Shown: positions 1 to 8,466 of the stretch, piece after piece
How positions within the stretch are numbered: position 1 is the stretch's first letter
Layout of the letters: the number at the start of each line of letters is the position of its first letter
From: Chitinibacter sp. GC72
GTDB lineage: Bacteria > Pseudomonadota > Gammaproteobacteria > Burkholderiales > Chitinibacteraceae
Length of the DNA stretch: 64,000 bases
Assembly: GCF_009760905.1 (NCBI RefSeq)
Contig: NZ_VIRW01000003.1
Location: 234,333-298,332 of the forward strand
Direction: 5' to 3'
The notes under the pieces: generated by a model
Database searches by the model: none
What the model saw: only the letters and a program-made list of their open reading frames with translations
Told to the model about the DNA's origin: nothing
Translations under genes and position numbers: made by a program

Positions 1-729
1 GTGCGCAAGGCGATTTCACCCTCCAGCGCCTGATGGCGCTGTTTGAGTTCACGTTGCATGCTGGCCAGGTATTGCAGCGTCAGCATCGTGGCAAAGATGA
101 AAACCTGCAAATTGAAGTAGGCCCAGCAAGGGTAGCCAGGCCTGTTTGAGGGTGCTGATGATGCGATTTGCCCGCCAGCTTTGGTAGACCGGCAGCAGCA
201 GCAAAATGCCTGCGGTGTCGCTCAGCGTGAGCGAGAACATGGTACGTAACAGCTCCTGCGTGCTCGCATGGTGCATCAATCCGGTGTACTGCTGCAGCAG
301 CACCAGCAGTGGCGAAGTGAGCGCGGCTGGAATCAGGCTGATCTGCAGCCAGTAGCGGGGCAGTACAGTAGTCGGGATGACGGTGTCCTGTGGGTAACTC
401 CGTGCAAATTGCTGGTAGTAGTGTCGGGCGATCAGTGATTGCGACATATCGATCAGGGCTGTGGCCAGCCCGATCAGCAGTGCTGCCTGCAAGTCCAGCG
501 TGGCTTTGCCAATATAAAAGGGGGTATTGACTGCAAAGCTCGATAGAAATACTAGGTAGGGAGCAATACGCGCCATATGTATCATGATGATCAGGCCAAT
601 GCCCGAGGCCAGCCACACCACGGCCAGGTTGCCACCATTCAGGCTACCCAGATGAATGCTCCACAAGCCTGCGCCGATGTACATCAGCATCAGGATGAGT
701 GAAGTGCGAATGGAGTGAATGAGGTTCAT
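1..729 (-). pseudogene. MASE1-domain membrane sensor, frameshifted and cut by window edge
   Basis: The N-terminal 200 residues are a hydrophobic, multi-helix membrane region of the MASE1 type (pattern VWLASGIG near residue 40), a sensory domain usually fused to GGDEF, EAL or histidine kinase modules. Read as is, the frame ends at position 49 after a short aberrant tail. In the next frame, however, the reverse strand continues as a good membrane helix (AYFNLQVFIFATM) followed by a polar coiled-coil linker (MQRELKQRHQALEGE) that runs off the window. A single extra base in the CCC run at 122-124 would restore one frame. The start at 729 gives MNLIHSIRTS directly before the first helix; an upstream TTG at 783 is possible, and neither has a clear ribosome binding site. 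The output domain is outside the window. This is either a true frameshift mutation or a sequence error. Confidence 0.6.
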
Positions 730-962
730 GGTTGGCCAGTGTTTTGCCGGCGGTGTATCGCTATCAGTCCGGGCTTGTCGCAAGGTAAGGAGTGCCCCGT
801 TTGTACTGTTTGCTACTTGTTTTGTGTGCTGCTTACTTTGGGGCGGCTCTTCATTGCCATACTAGAAGGGAGAAGCCGCTTTGTCTTGTTGCTGCAGTAG
901 CAATTGTTGGTTTTTTGCCCCAGCGCAAGCCTGATTTGGCAAGGCATGACATTGAACTGCAT

Positions 963-1904
963 TTACTCCTTGCGAATCTGGCTGGGATTAAAGCCAAACA
1001 GGCGCTTGAACGCAGTGGCAAAATTGGCTGGCGAATTATAGCCCGCGTTCAGCGCCGCATCGGTCACCGACATCCCATCGCGCAACTGCGTGCAGGCTTG
1101 CTCCATGCGCTGACGCCGGATATAGCTGGCAATGCTGTGTCCGGTGACCAGACGAAACTGTTGCTGCAATGTGGTTGGATTGCTGCCCAGCGTTTGCGCC
1201 AGCTGCGACAGACTCCATTCCTGCGCCAGATCGGCGTGCAGCAACTCCAGCAGCTGGGTGATTCTGTGCCGGGCGCGCGGCGCCAGTTTGCGCTGTGGGC
1301 TTGTATGACCTTGCAATACCGCCAGCAAGAGCGAGAGCGCCTGATTTTCGCGCTCCAGCTGCTGCAAAGGCTGTTTTTTAGCCTCCGGGGCTATCAGTTG
1401 TGCTGCCAAAGCCAGCATCTGCGGTGATGCCGCTGTGCTGCGGCTAGCCAGCGTGTTGTGCGGCCAGGCCTGCAAATCAGTCGCGTCGGCAATATTGTCC
1501 AGCCCGGACTGAGCCAGCCACTGCGGGCTGAACGTGAGCACCAGTTGTCGGTGCAGCCCGGTGTCTGTTGTTACGCGCTCGTAGGGTAGGGCTGATTGGC
1601 CGATATTGAGCAAGACGCAATTACTCTGCGCGCCGCCCAGCTGCACAGCGCGTCGGTCAAAACGCGCCTCAACCTGGCCTTGCAGCATGATGATCAGCTT
1701 CAAGCCCGGGTTGATCTGGCCGCCGCCGCTCATTTTGCGATGAAAATCCACCTCGGTGCCGTGCAGCCATAAGCCGGGCCGCAATTCCTGCTCGATGATA
1801 GTGCCTTCCATCACGGCTTCTTTGTCATGCCACACCGAATAACGGTGTTCCTGTTGATGCCAGCGCAGATTGGCTGCATCCAGTACGTCTTCTCGTTTTC
1901 CCAT
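963..1904 (-). CDS. AraC-family regulator, PchR-like
   Basis: This is a roughly 313-residue transcription activator with an N-terminal ligand-binding region and a C-terminal double helix-turn-helix of the AraC/XylS type. The second HTH ends with the characteristic GYNSPANFATAFKRLFG segment before the final NPSQIRKE. The N-terminal part (MSGGGQINPGLKLIIMLQG) resembles PchR-like regulators of siderophore uptake. The ATG at 1904 (MGKREDVLD) is preferred over an upstream TTG at 1958. It is divergent from the TonB-dependent receptor gene at 2065, and a Fur box lies between them, so it probably activates that uptake locus in response to the imported iron ligand. That role is inferred from context. 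Confidence 0.85.
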   Translation of the reverse strand: MGKREDVLDAANLRWHQQEHRYSVWHDKEAVMEGTIIEQELRPGLWLHGTEVDFHRKMSGGGQINPGLKLIIMLQGQVEARFDRRAVQLGGAQSNCVLLNIGQSALPYERVTTDTGLHRQLVLTFSPQWLAQSGLDNIADATDLQAWPHNTLASRSTAASPQMLALAAQLIAPEAKKQPLQQLERENQALSLLLAVLQGHTSPQRKLAPRARHRITQLLELLHADLAQEWSLSQLAQTLGSNPTTLQQQFRLVTGHSIASYIRRQRMEQACTQLRDGMSVTDAALNAGYNSPANFATAFKRLFGFNPSQIRKE

Positions 1905-1999
1905 GAGCTGATTGATCTTTATGTAAACAATTTGCAAACAAAAAATTGTCGTTCGCAAAAGCGCGCGGTTTTCGGAATTGCGACAATGACGTCATTGTA

Positions 2000-2016
2000 T
2001 TGATAATTATTCTCAA
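2000..2016. promoter_or_regulatory. Fur box in the divergent AraC regulator/receptor promoter
   Basis: The sequence TTGATAATTATTCTCAA is a 7-1-7 inverted repeat matching the Fur consensus TGATAAT-N-ATTATCA at all but one position. It lies 49 bp upstream of the receptor start and 96 bp upstream of the regulator start, where it could repress both genes when iron is plentiful. Confidence 0.8.
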
Positions 2017-2064
2017 CTGATAGTCGGGTTAGCCGTAATACCCCGTTTTTTAGGAAGACTTGAT

Positions 2065-4041
2065 ATGCCGCAAAAACCGCCGTTCCCCCGCCATTTGCTG
2101 ACTCTGGCCATTGCACTGGGTTTGGCCGCCCCGGCCTGGGCGCAGGACGAAGCCCAGCTGGCTCCGGTGGAGGTGAGTGCCAGCACGCCAACGCAGGATG
2201 ACACGCTGCTTCGGCACGCGTTGATTGGCCAGCAGGCGCAAGACCTGAGCGATGTGTTCCGGTCGGATGCCGAAATCAGCGTCGGCGGCGGTGGCAATCC
2301 GATTGCGCAGAAAATGTATATCCGCAGCATGGAAGAATCTTTGCTCAATCTGAGCGTCGATGGCGCACAAATCAATAGCAAGGTGTATCACCACCAGACC
2401 GCGCTGATTCTGGACCCGCAGTTGATCAAACGTGTTGAAGTGGAAAAAGGTACGGCCTCGGCCAGCGCCGGTCCCGGTGCTTTGGGTGGCGCAATCCGCT
2501 ACGAAACCGTCTCGACGCTCGATATGCTGCGCCCAGGTCAGCAAGTGGGCGGCAGCGTCACTGCCAGTATGTTTAGCAATGAAGGCTGGCGCAGTAGCGC
2601 CAATGTCTACGGCAAGGTGGGCAAGGTCGATGCGCTTTTGGCGGCCACCACGATGCGCACGCAAGACTATCAGGCTGGCAATGGCAACACTGTCGCCAGC
2701 TCGGCCACCGAGCAAGCCAATTATCTGGCCAAACTGGGGATGCAATTGAGCGAGCAGCAGCGCCTGGTGGCCAGCTTCCAGCGCAGTAGTGACGAAGGCG
2801 TACGCACGGCGCGCGCCAATATGGTGGGCTTTGCCCATCCGGTACTGCCCAATGACGCCATCCCGCAAAGTCTGGATCGTGATACCGCCACGCTCAATTA
2901 TCAGGCGCAGCAGCTGGGCTGGATTGATGCGCTCAATGCCACCGTATACCGCTCGCAAGTCGACAGCGAGCGCACCAATAAAAAAGGCCGCAACTGGGGC
3001 GAAACGCTCACCACCACCGGCGCCGATCTGCAGCTCAAGCAAGCGCTGGGCGAGCACCTGCTTAAATACGGCGTGAACTGGCGCGAGGAAAAATCGGCCG
3101 CGCAGCGCATCACTAATCCGTACGGACTGACCGGAAACGGGCGGGAAAACTTGCGCGTCTGGGGTGGCTATGTTGAGGGTGAGCTCAATTTCAATACACT
3201 CACGCTCACCGGTGGCGTGCGCTACGACGACTACCAGTACACCGATAATCATCTGCAGCAATTTGCCAGTGGTGGCGTTAGCCCTAGCGTCGGCCTGCGC
3301 TGGCAGGCGAGCGATGCGCTGCAATTGCGGGCCGGCTACGCCAAAGCCTTGCGCGGCGTGGGTTTGAAAGAGGCCTTTATGCTCGATATTGCGCAGTGGA
3401 AAAATCAGCCGAATATCAAGGCCGAAGAAGCCGATAACGCCGAGCTAGGCTTTGCCTACCGCCAGGGTGGCCTGAGTGTGAGCGGGAATGTGTATCGCCA
3501 GGCGATCGACAACTTCATCACGACGTTTAGTTGCGCCAGCGCACGCGGCGGCTGCCGCGGCAATCTGGGTAAGGCCACGATTGATGGCTATGAGCTGGCG
3601 GCCGGCTACCAATGGGGTGATCTCACGCTGGGATTAAGCGTGGCCGATAGCCGCCCCGAGCTTGATGGCCGCAAATTCAGCGATGCCGATCTGGGCTTGG
3701 GTACACGCACCGGGCGTACTTGGGTGAGCAAAGTGGCGTATCAGCTGCCTGCGCAGCGCGTCGAGCTGGGCTGGCTGGGGCGATTTGTCGAATCGATGCG
3801 CTACCTGCCGGTGGGGGCTCAGCTTGAGCAAACCAAAGCCGGCTACGGTGTACACGATGTATTTATCAGCTGGAAACCGCTGGCCAAAGACACATTGCGC
3901 CTGAATCTAACGGTAAAAAATCTGTTTGATCAGCATTACTACGATCAGGCCACCTACGCCTACAACGGCTGGCAAGGCAAGGTACTGGGCTATGCCGAAC
4001 CGGGGCGTGATGTGCGCCTTGAGGCGAGCTGGCAGTTCTAA
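2065..4041 (+). CDS. TonB-dependent outer-membrane receptor (iron or heme type)
   Basis: The 658-residue product has a clear signal peptide (cleavage after AWA, about residue 26), a TonB-box-like EVSAS segment, a plug domain to about residue 150 (DGAQIN, VEVEKGTASASAGPGALGGAI), and a long beta-barrel ending in the terminal aromatic Phe (ASWQF) expected of outer-membrane proteins. Receptors of this family bind siderophores, heme or cobalamin and import them using energy from TonB. The substrate cannot be read from the sequence, but the Fur box upstream, the PchR-like regulator and the binding-protein ABC transporter downstream all indicate iron or heme. No tonB-exbBD genes are in the window. 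Confidence 0.9.
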   Translation: MPQKPPFPRHLLTLAIALGLAAPAWAQDEAQLAPVEVSASTPTQDDTLLRHALIGQQAQDLSDVFRSDAEISVGGGGNPIAQKMYIRSMEESLLNLSVDGAQINSKVYHHQTALILDPQLIKRVEVEKGTASASAGPGALGGAIRYETVSTLDMLRPGQQVGGSVTASMFSNEGWRSSANVYGKVGKVDALLAATTMRTQDYQAGNGNTVASSATEQANYLAKLGMQLSEQQRLVASFQRSSDEGVRTARANMVGFAHPVLPNDAIPQSLDRDTATLNYQAQQLGWIDALNATVYRSQVDSERTNKKGRNWGETLTTTGADLQLKQALGEHLLKYGVNWREEKSAAQRITNPYGLTGNGRENLRVWGGYVEGELNFNTLTLTGGVRYDDYQYTDNHLQQFASGGVSPSVGLRWQASDALQLRAGYAKALRGVGLKEAFMLDIAQWKNQPNIKAEEADNAELGFAYRQGGLSVSGNVYRQAIDNFITTFSCASARGGCRGNLGKATIDGYELAAGYQWGDLTLGLSVADSRPELDGRKFSDADLGLGTRTGRTWVSKVAYQLPAQRVELGWLGRFVESMRYLPVGAQLEQTKAGYGVHDVFISWKPLAKDTLRLNLTVKNLFDQHYYDQATYAYNGWQGKVLGYAEPGRDVRLEASWQF

Positions 4042-4065
4042 GGGCTGATGTGAAGCTGGCCTAAT

Positions 4066-4090
4066 GCCACCGGTGTGCCGGTGGCTTTCC
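4066..4090 (+). terminator. Hairpin between receptor and binding-protein genes
   Basis: GCCACCGG-tgtg-CCGGTGGC forms a perfect 8-bp stem followed by a mixed pyrimidine tract (TTTCCTGTTT). It sits 24 bp after the receptor stop and could act as a partial terminator that lowers ABC transporter expression relative to the receptor. Confidence 0.5.
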
Positions 4091-4119
4091 TGTTTGTGCA
4101 TTGTTGGGAACCCAAAAAG

Positions 4120-5241
4120 ATGAAATTGAAAATAAACCGCTGGCTGGCCTTGGTCAGCCTATTGCTCGCTGCGACGATGGCGCAGGCCGCTACGGTGGTC
4201 GATCTGGCCGGGCGCACGGTGCCGATTCCGGCCAAGGTCGAGCGCATTATTCTGGGCGAGGGGCGCATGCTATCGAGTCTGGCGATTCTGGATCGGGAAT
4301 TACCGGCCAAGCGGGTGGTGGGCATGCTGGGTGATTTTGAGCAGCTCGACCCGGGCAGCTATGCCCAATATCGCAAGGTTTACCCGAATCTGGATCAGAT
4401 TGCCCGGCTGGGGCGCAGCAGCCAGAGCTTTAGCGTTGAAGAAGCCATTGCGCTCAAGCCGCAGCTGGCAATTTTCAGTCTGGGCGGGCATGGGCCGGAT
4501 TTGAACGATCAGGCCACGATGCAGCGTTTGTCCAAGGCCGGTATTGCCGTGGTGTATGTGGATTTTAATAAAGACCCGCTACGCAATACAGAAAAAAGTA
4601 TAGGGGTATTGGGTCAAGTGCTAGGTAGGCAGAAGGCTGCGGAGCAATACCTGGCATTTTATCGTAGCGAAATGGCCAAGGTGGCAGCAGGGCTGGCTAA
4701 GCTGCCGCGCAAAACCACGGTGTTTCTGGAAAGCCGCGTCGGGCTGGGTAATAGCTGCTGCGAAACGCTGACGCACGGCATGCTCGGCACTTTTGTCGCC
4801 GCGGCAGGTGGCGACAATATCGCCAATGCCATCGTGCCCGGTGCACACGGGACGGTGAGCCTGGAATTTTTGCTGCAGCAACAGCCCGAAGTGTATATCG
4901 GCACCGGCATTGGCAACCCGAACACCGCGCGCGATCCGCGCAGCCCGCGTATTGCACTGGGCGCGGGCATTGACCGTGCCACGGCGCAGGCCAGCTTGCG
5001 GCACGCACTGAGCCGCACGGGGTTTGCCCAGCTCAAAGCCGTGCAAAGCGTCCGCGCCTACGCGGTGTCACATCAGTTTAATTACAGCGCCGCCAATGTG
5101 ATTGCCGTGCAGGTGATGGCCAAATGGCTGTACCCGCAGCAATTTGCCCAGTTAAACCCGCAAGCCAGCCTGCAGCAGTTTTACCAGCGCTTTCAGCCGG
5201 TGCCACTGGCTGGCACTTTCTGGATTGAGGCGGGCTTATGA
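4120..5241 (+). CDS. Periplasmic iron/heme/cobalamin-type binding protein
   Basis: The 373-residue product carries a signal peptide (hydrophobic ALVSLLLAATMAQA, cleavage near residue 23) and then a class III (BtuF/FhuD/FecB-type) substrate-binding fold: VVDLAGRTVPIPAKVERII at the start, EEAIALKPQLAIFS in the first lobe, and a C-terminal NVIAVQVMAKWLYPQQF segment typical of the family. It would deliver the ligand from the receptor to the permease encoded next, whose start codon overlaps this gene by 4 bp. The ATG at 4120 is chosen because it begins the signal peptide. A candidate copy of the 51-bp palindromic repeat lies inside the gene at 4603-4653. Confidence 0.85.
   Translation: MKLKINRWLALVSLLLAATMAQAATVVDLAGRTVPIPAKVERIILGEGRMLSSLAILDRELPAKRVVGMLGDFEQLDPGSYAQYRKVYPNLDQIARLGRSSQSFSVEEAIALKPQLAIFSLGGHGPDLNDQATMQRLSKAGIAVVYVDFNKDPLRNTEKSIGVLGQVLGRQKAAEQYLAFYRSEMAKVAAGLAKLPRKTTVFLESRVGLGNSCCETLTHGMLGTFVAAAGGDNIANAIVPGAHGTVSLEFLLQQQPEVYIGTGIGNPNTARDPRSPRIALGAGIDRATAQASLRHALSRTGFAQLKAVQSVRAYAVSHQFNYSAANVIAVQVMAKWLYPQQFAQLNPQASLQQFYQRFQPVPLAGTFWIEAGL
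4603..4653. repeat. Candidate in-gene copy of the 51-bp palindrome
   Basis: GGGGTATTGGG on the left and CTGCGGAGCAATACC on the right are spaced as in the intergenic copies of this family, and the right arm closely matches their CTACAGAGCAATACCCC arm. The left arm keeps only the outer half. The copy lies in conserved coding sequence of the binding-protein gene. Confidence 0.4.
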
Positions 5242-6320
5242 GTGCGACACATTCCGCAGTGCTGGATGCGCACGCTGATGCAGAGCAAGGCATGTTAGCG
5301 CGGCAATACCGGCAGCAAAATCGCTGGCGGGTGCTGTGCCTGCTTGGGTTGCTTTTGCTACTGGTGCTGAGTCTGGCCGCCGATCTGGCCAGCGGTAGCG
5401 CCAGTTTTCCCCTGTCTGTCGTGCTGGCGGGCTTGCTTAATCCGGCGGCGATGGACGACAGCTTGCGCGTGGTGATTTTTGACGTGCGCTTGCCGTACGC
5501 GCTGATGGCGCTGGCGGTTGGTGGTGCGCTGGGCTTGGGCGGCGCGCAGCTGCAAACGGTGCTCAATAATCCGCTGGCCAGCCCGTTTACGCTGGGCGTA
5601 GCCGCCGCTGCAACTTTGGGCGCTTCGCTGGTGATTGTGTTCGAGCAGCACCTGAGTTTTGCCCTGCCGCACGAAATCTTGCTGCCGCTGGGAGCCTTTG
5701 CGCTGGCTTTGGCCGCCACCGGGCTGATTTTGCTGCTGAGCCGCGCCCATGGTGGCGGGAGCGATACGCTGGTGCTGTTTGGCATTGCCTTGCTGTTTGC
5801 GCTGGAAGCGCTGGTCTGGCTGCTGCAATTTCTGGCCGATGCCAATGCGCTGGAGCAGATTGTGTTCTGGTCGATGGGCAATCTGGGGCGTGCCACTTTG
5901 CTGCATGTGGCGATTGTGTCGGCGGTGCTGTTGCTGTGTTTTGTGCTGGCGATGCGCCGCGCCTGGGCGCTTACCTTATTGCGCGGTGGTGCTATGCATG
6001 CCGCCAGCCTGGGCGTGCAGGTCGAGCGGCTTAGCTGGCGGGTGCTGATCGAAGTGAGCCTGCTCACCGCCGTAGCACTGGCTTTTGTCGGCACGATTGG
6101 TTTTGTCGGGCTGGTTGGCCCGCATATCGCACGTCTGCTGGTGGGCGAGCAGCACCGGTTTTTCCTGCCCGCCAGCCTGCTCTGTGGCGCGCTGATGCTC
6201 TCGCTGGCATCGATTGCTAGCAAAACGCTGGTGCCGGGGCTGCTGATCCCGATTGGCATTGTCACCGCGCTGGTGGGAGTGCCGGTACTGATTGCACTGA
6301 TTTTGAATCGGAGGGCTTAG
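5238..6320 (+). CDS. FecCD-family ABC transporter permease
   Basis: The 360-residue integral membrane protein has about nine to ten hydrophobic helices and the FecCD/BtuC signature regions: LPYALMALAVGGALGLGGAQLQ, NPLASPFTLGVAAAA, and the C-terminal FVGLVGPHIARLLVG coupling region. Two copies form the inner-membrane channel for iron-siderophore, heme or vitamin B12 import. The start ATG overlaps the stop of the binding-protein gene (ATGA), and the ATPase gene starts 3 bp after this gene, so the three are cotranscribed and probably translationally coupled. About 35 hydrophilic residues precede the first helix. Confidence 0.92.
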   Translation: MSATHSAVLDAHADAEQGMLARQYRQQNRWRVLCLLGLLLLLVLSLAADLASGSASFPLSVVLAGLLNPAAMDDSLRVVIFDVRLPYALMALAVGGALGLGGAQLQTVLNNPLASPFTLGVAAAATLGASLVIVFEQHLSFALPHEILLPLGAFALALAATGLILLLSRAHGGGSDTLVLFGIALLFALEALVWLLQFLADANALEQIVFWSMGNLGRATLLHVAIVSAVLLLCFVLAMRRAWALTLLRGGAMHAASLGVQVERLSWRVLIEVSLLTAVALAFVGTIGFVGLVGPHIARLLVGEQHRFFLPASLLCGALMLSLASIASKTLVPGLLIPIGIVTALVGVPVLIALILNRRA

Positions 6321-6371
6321 GGTATGAGTCTGCAAATCAATAATATTAAGGTCTTGCGCGGCAATACCCCT
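6319..6371. repeat. Candidate palindrome copy spanning permease stop and ATPase start
   Basis: GGGTAT at 6320 and GGCAATACCCC ending at 6370 are 51 bp apart, the spacing of the intergenic copies. The left arm (AGGGTATGAGTCTGCA) matches only in part. The unit starts in the permease stop codon region and contains the ATPase start codon. Confidence 0.4.
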
Positions 6372-7094
6372 GTTATTCCCGGCTTGACACTCGCGCCTTT
6401 GGCACCCGGCAGCGTCACGGCGCTGATCGGCCCCAATGGCGCGGGCAAATCAACACTGATTCATGCCATCGCTGGCCTGCTGCGCGCACAAGGGCAGATC
6501 AGTCTGCACGGGCAGGCCATTGCCGGTTTGTCGCACGACGAGCGCTGCCGCCGTATCGCCTTGCTGCCGCAGAGCTTGCCGCAGGCTGCGGGGCTCACGG
6601 TGTACGAGTTGCTGCTGGGCGGTTTGCTCACGCTGGGTTTGCCACTGCGCGAGGCTGAAGCGCGGATCGCCAGCTATCTGGCGCAATTGCAACTGAGCGC
6701 GCTGGCAATGCGGCCGCTCTCTACCTTGTCGGGCGGGCAGCGGCAGATGGTGGCGCTGGCGCAATTGCTGGCCCGCCAACCCGAGCTCATGCTGCTGGAC
6801 GAGCCCAATAGTGCGCTTGATCTGCACTGGCAGCTAGCGCTGGTGGAGGCCATCCGCCGCGATGTGCGCGAGCGCAACAGCATTGCACTGCTGGCGCTGC
6901 ACGATCTGAATCTGGCGCTGCGCTGTTGCGACCGCATTATCGTGCTGCATCACGGCCAATGCGCCGCCGATGGTGCGCCGCTGGCGGTACTCACGCCGGA
7001 TTTGCTCGCGCAAGTGTATGGCATTACTGGCCGGGTCGAGCAATGCTCGCAAGGCCGCCCAATTTTTGTGCTCGACCAGCTGGTTCGGGCTTAA
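6324..7094 (+). CDS. ABC transporter ATP-binding protein (FecE/BtuD type)
   Basis: The 256-residue ATPase shows a Walker A loop GPNGAGKST at residues 36-44, the ABC signature LSGGQRQ, a Walker B LMLLDEPNS, and the switch histidine in LHDLN. It matches the length and order of FecE/FhuC/BtuD-type ATPases that power FecCD permeases. It is the last transporter gene of the iron-type uptake operon. Its stop codon overlaps by one base the first possible start of the DUF2218 gene. Confidence 0.93.
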   Translation: MSLQINNIKVLRGNTPVIPGLTLAPLAPGSVTALIGPNGAGKSTLIHAIAGLLRAQGQISLHGQAIAGLSHDERCRRIALLPQSLPQAAGLTVYELLLGGLLTLGLPLREAEARIASYLAQLQLSALAMRPLSTLSGGQRQMVALAQLLARQPELMLLDEPNSALDLHWQLALVEAIRRDVRERNSIALLALHDLNLALRCCDRIIVLHHGQCAADGAPLAVLTPDLLAQVYGITGRVEQCSQGRPIFVLDQLVRA

Positions 7095-7420
7095 TGATGA
7101 GATACCCAGATATGGTAATGGTTGAAACCCAAGTAGATACAAGCCTTGCGAAGCAATACCTTTTTAAACTGTGCAAGCACTTTGCCCGCAAAATCCGCGT
7201 CGATTTTGATACCGAACACGGCGTGGCATATTTTGACTTCGGCGAGCTGCAGCTGGCCGCCAGCGAAAACCAGCTGCGTTTGCGCCTCTGTGCCCAGGAG
7301 GCAGCCCAGCTGGAAATACTGAAAAGCGTCGTCGAGCATCATCTGCAACTGATGACCCGCAGCACCGATCCTGCATTGCCATGGCAGGTGGTGGGCGATG
7401 CGCCGATTATTGCCGATTAA
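7094..7420 (+). CDS. DUF2218 family protein
   Basis: The 108-residue product contains the conserved core of DUF2218 (YLFKLCKHFARKIRVDFD followed by YFDFGELQL and a C-terminal hydrophobic stretch). The family has no established biochemical role but commonly lies next to siderophore or heme uptake genes, as here. Several ATGs are available (7094, 7097, 7112, 7118). The first overlaps the ATPase stop codon and suggests translational coupling, but 7112 is equally plausible. I infer an accessory role in intracellular handling of the imported iron compound. Confidence 0.75.
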   Translation: MMRYPDMVMVETQVDTSLAKQYLFKLCKHFARKIRVDFDTEHGVAYFDFGELQLAASENQLRLRLCAQEAAQLEILKSVVEHHLQLMTRSTDPALPWQVVGDAPIIAD

Positions 7421-7456
7421 CTGAAAAATCCGGGCAATTGAAAATCCGCACCAGCT

Positions 7457-7493
7457 CGTAGGTCCGAAAGAGCGTAGCGAATTCGGATCTACG
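7457..7493. repeat. REP-like hairpin at the left border of the Rhs remnant
   Basis: CGTAGGTCCGAA at 7457-7468 pairs with TTCGGATCTACG at 7482-7493 with one mismatch. The loop contains AGCGTAGCG, a segment also found in the second REP-like doublet at 46.25 kb. The Rhs-derived reading frame starts at the base after this hairpin. Confidence 0.6.
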
Positions 7494-8466
7494 TAGTAGC
7501 ACCGAGGCCAGTTCGGCCAGCTACAGCTACGATGCCGCTGGTAATCGCAGCAATGACAATAGCTGGGTGCAGACGTATAGCAATGCAGGCCGCTTGATTC
7601 AAAGCGTGAAGGGCAATACCACTGTAACGTATCGCTACAACGCGCTCGGTCAGCGCGTCAGCAAAACCAGCGGCGGCGTCACCTCCTACTTTGTTTACGA
7701 CACCGCAGGCCACCTGCTCGGCGAATACTACACCGACGGCAAAGCCATTCAGGAAACCGTCTGGCTGGGTGACTCGCCCGTTGCGGTCGTCAAGCCCACC
7801 GCCGACCCGGCCAACCCGCAGATCGGCTATATCTGGGCCGACCACCTGAACACCCCGCGCCAGATCAGCGACCCCGCCAGCCAAGCCATCCTGTGGCGCT
7901 GGGACGGCGAACCCTTTGGCGCCGACCTCGCCAATGAAAACCCGAGCGGCAAAGGCCAATACGTCTACAACCTGCGCTTCCCCGGCCAGTACTTTGACAA
8001 GGAAACCGGCAAGCATTACAACTACTACCGCGACTACGATCCAGCGACGGGAAGGTATGTGCAGTCAGATCCGATTGGGCTGGCGGGGGGGATTAATACG
8101 TATGCCTATGTGGGTGGAGATCCGATTGGCTACACAGATCCTTTGGGGCTAGATCGCCAAGCTACAGGCCCAGCTGTTGTACTTACAGATATGGGCGGCG
8201 GTAAAACAACATTCTATGATCCTCAAAATCCATCGTCCTATTTGGAGATTCCAAGTCGTAACGATGTTACAAGAGCTGCTCATGCAAAAAATGCAGATAC
8301 GCCATACCATGGGCAAGTTACATACTGCCAGCGAGGCAAACTTGGTAATCCATTTGGAACCGCCAAATTACGTACGACAGGTACTCGATACAGATGAGTG
8401 CATGGTGGTGGTAGTGGGCTGCCTGATCCGTATGCGCCACAACAGGGGTGGAAGCCAACAGAAGGA
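7494..8466 (+). pseudogene. 3' remnant of an rhs gene with decayed C-terminal toxin domain
   Basis: The frame begins without a start codon and encodes YD-repeat sequence (SYSYDAAGNR, VTYRYNALGQRVSKT) and then the conserved Rhs core end (YIWADHLNTPRQI, GQYFDKETGKHYNYYRDYDP, GRYVQSDPIGLAGG, ending in DPLGL). After that hyperconserved boundary comes a variable C-terminal domain of about 85 residues up to a TGA at 8395. The same frame continues for 22 codons beyond the stop, including HGGGSGLPDPYAPQQGW, before a second TGA at 8467. The segment looks like the catalytic part of an Rhs C-terminal toxin, perhaps an L,D-transpeptidase-like fold by its H-G...T-x-G layout; that last point is inference. 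More than 1,000 residues of a normal Rhs protein are missing upstream. Confidence 0.85.

Noticed and set aside
792..1427. Long plus-strand open frame opposite the AraC regulator
   Set aside because: It is antisense to a well-supported HTH protein and has no recognisable domain.
1991..2038. Possible further palindrome copy (GTATTG to AATACCCC) at the Fur box
   Set aside because: Only the right outer arm fits; the left side is better explained by the Fur box.
2050..3324. Long minus-strand open frame opposite the TonB receptor
   Set aside because: It is a shadow frame of the receptor gene with composition typical of antisense frames in GC-rich third-position DNA.
7110..7163. GGTAATGGTT and AAGCAATACC at family spacing in the DUF2218 gene
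   Set aside because: The outer GGG/CCC positions are missing, so the match is too weak to list as a copy.
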